64,000 nucleotides of DNA from Butyrivibrio sp. NC3005. Lineage in GTDB: Bacteria; Bacillota; Clostridia; Lachnospirales; Lachnospiraceae. The notes under the pieces are model-generated. The model saw only the letters and a list, made by a program, of their open reading frames with translations. It made no database searches and had not been told where the DNA came from. Location of the stretch: the NCBI RefSeq assembly GCF_000424545.1, contig NZ_AUKC01000005.1:62001-126000 (forward strand), given 5' to 3'. Each line of letters begins with the position of its first letter. Positions within the stretch are counted from its first letter, which is position 1. This document shows, one piece after another, positions 62,425-64,000 of this stretch. The position numbers and the translations under genes were made by a program.

Positions 62425-64000
62425 TTATGGGTTTCCAGCAACGCTATTACCTTCGGAAGAAGTAGGTACAGATTCTACATTTTCATTGGAGCTTTTCTGC
62501 GATGCATTATTTCCTGTATCTCCATCATCCAATCCCTCAGCTGAGCCAGCTGTTGAATTTGGAAGTGAGGATTCTCCTCCTGTTTCTTCTCCTGTTTCAG
62601 GATTTATTAAATTTCCATTTTCAGGGTCAATATAATATCCTGTATTAGGATCTTTTTTAAATGATTCCCATACCCTTGTAGCTGACTTTGCTGCATTATC
62701 TTCGTTAGAAGCCTTCGAAGTACTTGAGTTTTCACCACTTTCACTAGACGAGCCGTCAGAGGAACTATTAGACGAAGCTTCATTTGAAGGTGTCTGCTTA
62801 ACTTTCATGCTTTCAAGTTCCTGCTTTTCCTCATCACTAAGTTCTTCCGTCATAGGAAAATGAAGATATGGCATAACTTCTGTCAATACTTTTCTAACAA
62901 TACGGGTTGCAAACTTTGCGTCAGCCTGAAAAGCAGCATTTGGTCTATCTACAACAACATAAATTGCGATTTGTGGATTATTGGCCGGTGCATATCCCAT
63001 AAAAGAAACTACATAGTTCTTTTTATCTCTTGGTATAGTTTCTGCCGTACCTGTTTTTCCACCTATCATATATCCAGCTGGTCTTGCCGTTTTACCAGTA
63101 CCTTCTTCACCAGAAACTACTGCATTACAATATTGAACGATTTTCTTTGAAGTCGATTCTGATATTGTCTGCCTTATGATACGCGGCTCTATATTCTTTA
63201 CAGTAGCACCATTAGGCGACAAAATCTCACTTACAAAATGAGGTTGATAATAATAGCCTCCGTTTATCAAAGACGAAAAAGCTGCAATAGTTTCAATCAT
63301 AGTCACATTGAAGCCCTGACCAAAGCTTCCGGTTGCAAGTTCTGTTGGACCAGTCTTATCTGCTGGATAAACAAGCCCTGCAGTTCTGGCCTCACCCACA
63401 ATATCAGCATTTGTTTTTAAGCCAAAACCAAATGTATGCTGATATTGTGCGAATATTTCCGGTCCACAAGCCTGAGCCATCTGCATAAGTGCTACGTTAC
63501 AAGAAATCTCAATTGATCTTTCAACAGAAACCTGTCCATCACCAAATCTGTTATGACATCTAATGGTAGTACCTGCAACATCAAGACCACCATTACATGT
63601 ATAGACTTCGTTTCCTGTTATCTTTCCCGAGTCAATAGCTGCTGCTACAGTAAAAGGTTTCGCAACTGATCCAGGTTCATAGGTAGCTGATACACAGAAA
63701 TTCTTCCATAATGCATTAAGATTCTTAAGTACCAGTTCATCAGACATTCCTGCAAGATTAGCTTCATTTATATATCCGCCTGTTTCAGCATCAATACTTA
63801 CTTTCTTGCCATCCATATCCACCATTCTCATTCCTAGAAGTCTGGAAGTATCTTTTGGTGTATTGGGATTATAAAACGGATAACTTGACATAGCCAAAAT
63901 ATTACCATTGTTAACATTCATAACTATGCATCCGACATTTTCTGCCGCATTACCTTCATGTACAGCATTTGCATAAGTATCATTAAACTCCTGAAGATAC
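62425..64000 (-). CDS. Class B penicillin-binding protein (FtsI/SpoVD type), 3' part
   Basis: Partial: the frame stays open to the right edge, so the N-terminus lies outside. The transpeptidase domain has YEPGSVAKPFT (catalytic Ser in SxxK), the SCN triad in EISCNVALMQMA, and GGKTGTAET. The visible start of the segment (YLQEFNDTYANAV...) is the region before the transpeptidase core. After the domain comes a long Ser/Asn/Glu-rich tail of about 120 residues, with DPNTG, DPENG and NPETG units. It should crosslink septal or spore peptidoglycan with FtsW. Confidence 0.92.
   Translation of the reverse strand, partial: YLQEFNDTYANAVHEGNAAENVGCIVMNVNNGNILAMSSYPFYNPNTPKDTSRLLGMRMVDMDGKKVSIDAETGGYINEANLAGMSDELVLKNLNALWKNFCVSATYEPGSVAKPFTVAAAIDSGKITGNEVYTCNGGLDVAGTTIRCHNRFGDGQVSVERSIEISCNVALMQMAQACGPEIFAQYQHTFGFGLKTNADIVGEARTAGLVYPADKTGPTELATGSFGQGFNVTMIETIAAFSSLINGGYYYQPHFVSEILSPNGATVKNIEPRIIRQTISESTSKKIVQYCNAVVSGEEGTGKTARPAGYMIGGKTGTAETIPRDKKNYVVSFMGYAPANNPQIAIYVVVDRPNAAFQADAKFATRIVRKVLTEVMPYLHFPMTEELSDEEKQELESMKVKQTPSNEASSNSSSDGSSSESGENSSTSKASNEDNAAKSATRVWESFKKDPNTGYYIDPENGNLINPETGEETGGESSLPNSTAGSAEGLDDGDTGNNASQKSSNENVESVPTSSEGNSVAGNP

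Overview
The window looks like a chromosomal segment of a low-GC, flagellated, anaerobic member of the Lachnospiraceae, most like Butyrivibrio or Pseudobutyrivibrio. The evidence is an Rnf complex, a PTS/glycolysis-centred metabolism, families frequent in that group (DUF4317, DUF5688, DUF4422, DUF4860), chemotaxis genes and a Gram-positive division cluster. The genus is inferred from protein style, not proven. No plasmid, phage, transposase or CRISPR genes are seen.

Layout. 1-3977 (minus): rnfCDGE and the start of rnfA, with a leader that can form alternative stems. 4317-5498 (plus): a YprB-like exonuclease. 5651-10550 (minus): cheR, then a flavoprotein-cmk-ispH-S1 run. 10653-12845 (minus): TetR, a divergent shikimate kinase-like protein, a phosphodiesterase and a GNAT enzyme. 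12995-16192 (minus): gap-pgk-tpiA, each unit closed by strong hairpins. 16525-23134 (plus): a PHP phosphatase, then a compact run of GGDEF-like protein, ECF sigma factor, membrane transglutaminase, T2SS-F/PilC protein and four small pilin-like membrane proteins, with no secretion ATPase. 23176-28255 (minus): a MarR-controlled heterodimeric ABC exporter with an unknown PH-like protein. 28376-30291 (minus): DUF4317 and a CheC-like phosphatase.

30858-36942 (plus): the fructose PTS regulon (fruR-fruK-fruA) followed by ptsH and ptsI. 37014-42377 (minus): a chemoreceptor with an unknown partner, DUF4422, and gdhA with an apparent attenuator. 42378-43263 is a hairpin-rich noncoding stretch holding two tandem copies of a 142-bp dispersed repeat whose other copies lie at 30662 and 52643. 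43264-46908: an SH3 protein, tRNA-Arg(CCG), DUF5688 and efp. 47072-55497 (minus): a dipeptide ABC transporter operon carrying an inserted nuclease-fold gene and a repeat copy, then a fused aroE-aroK and aroQ. 55602-64000 (minus): division and wall genes PBP-mraY-murD-ftsW-ftsQ-ftsZ, then nrdR.

Together the genes cover sugar uptake and lower glycolysis (fru, pts, gap-pgk-tpi), Rnf-linked energy conservation, nitrogen assimilation (gdhA), aromatic precursors (aro), chemotaxis, and wall synthesis and division. The least explained parts are the 17.5-23.1 kb sigma/transglutaminase/pilin-like operon, the dispersed repeat family, and the structured leaders of gdhA and rnfC.
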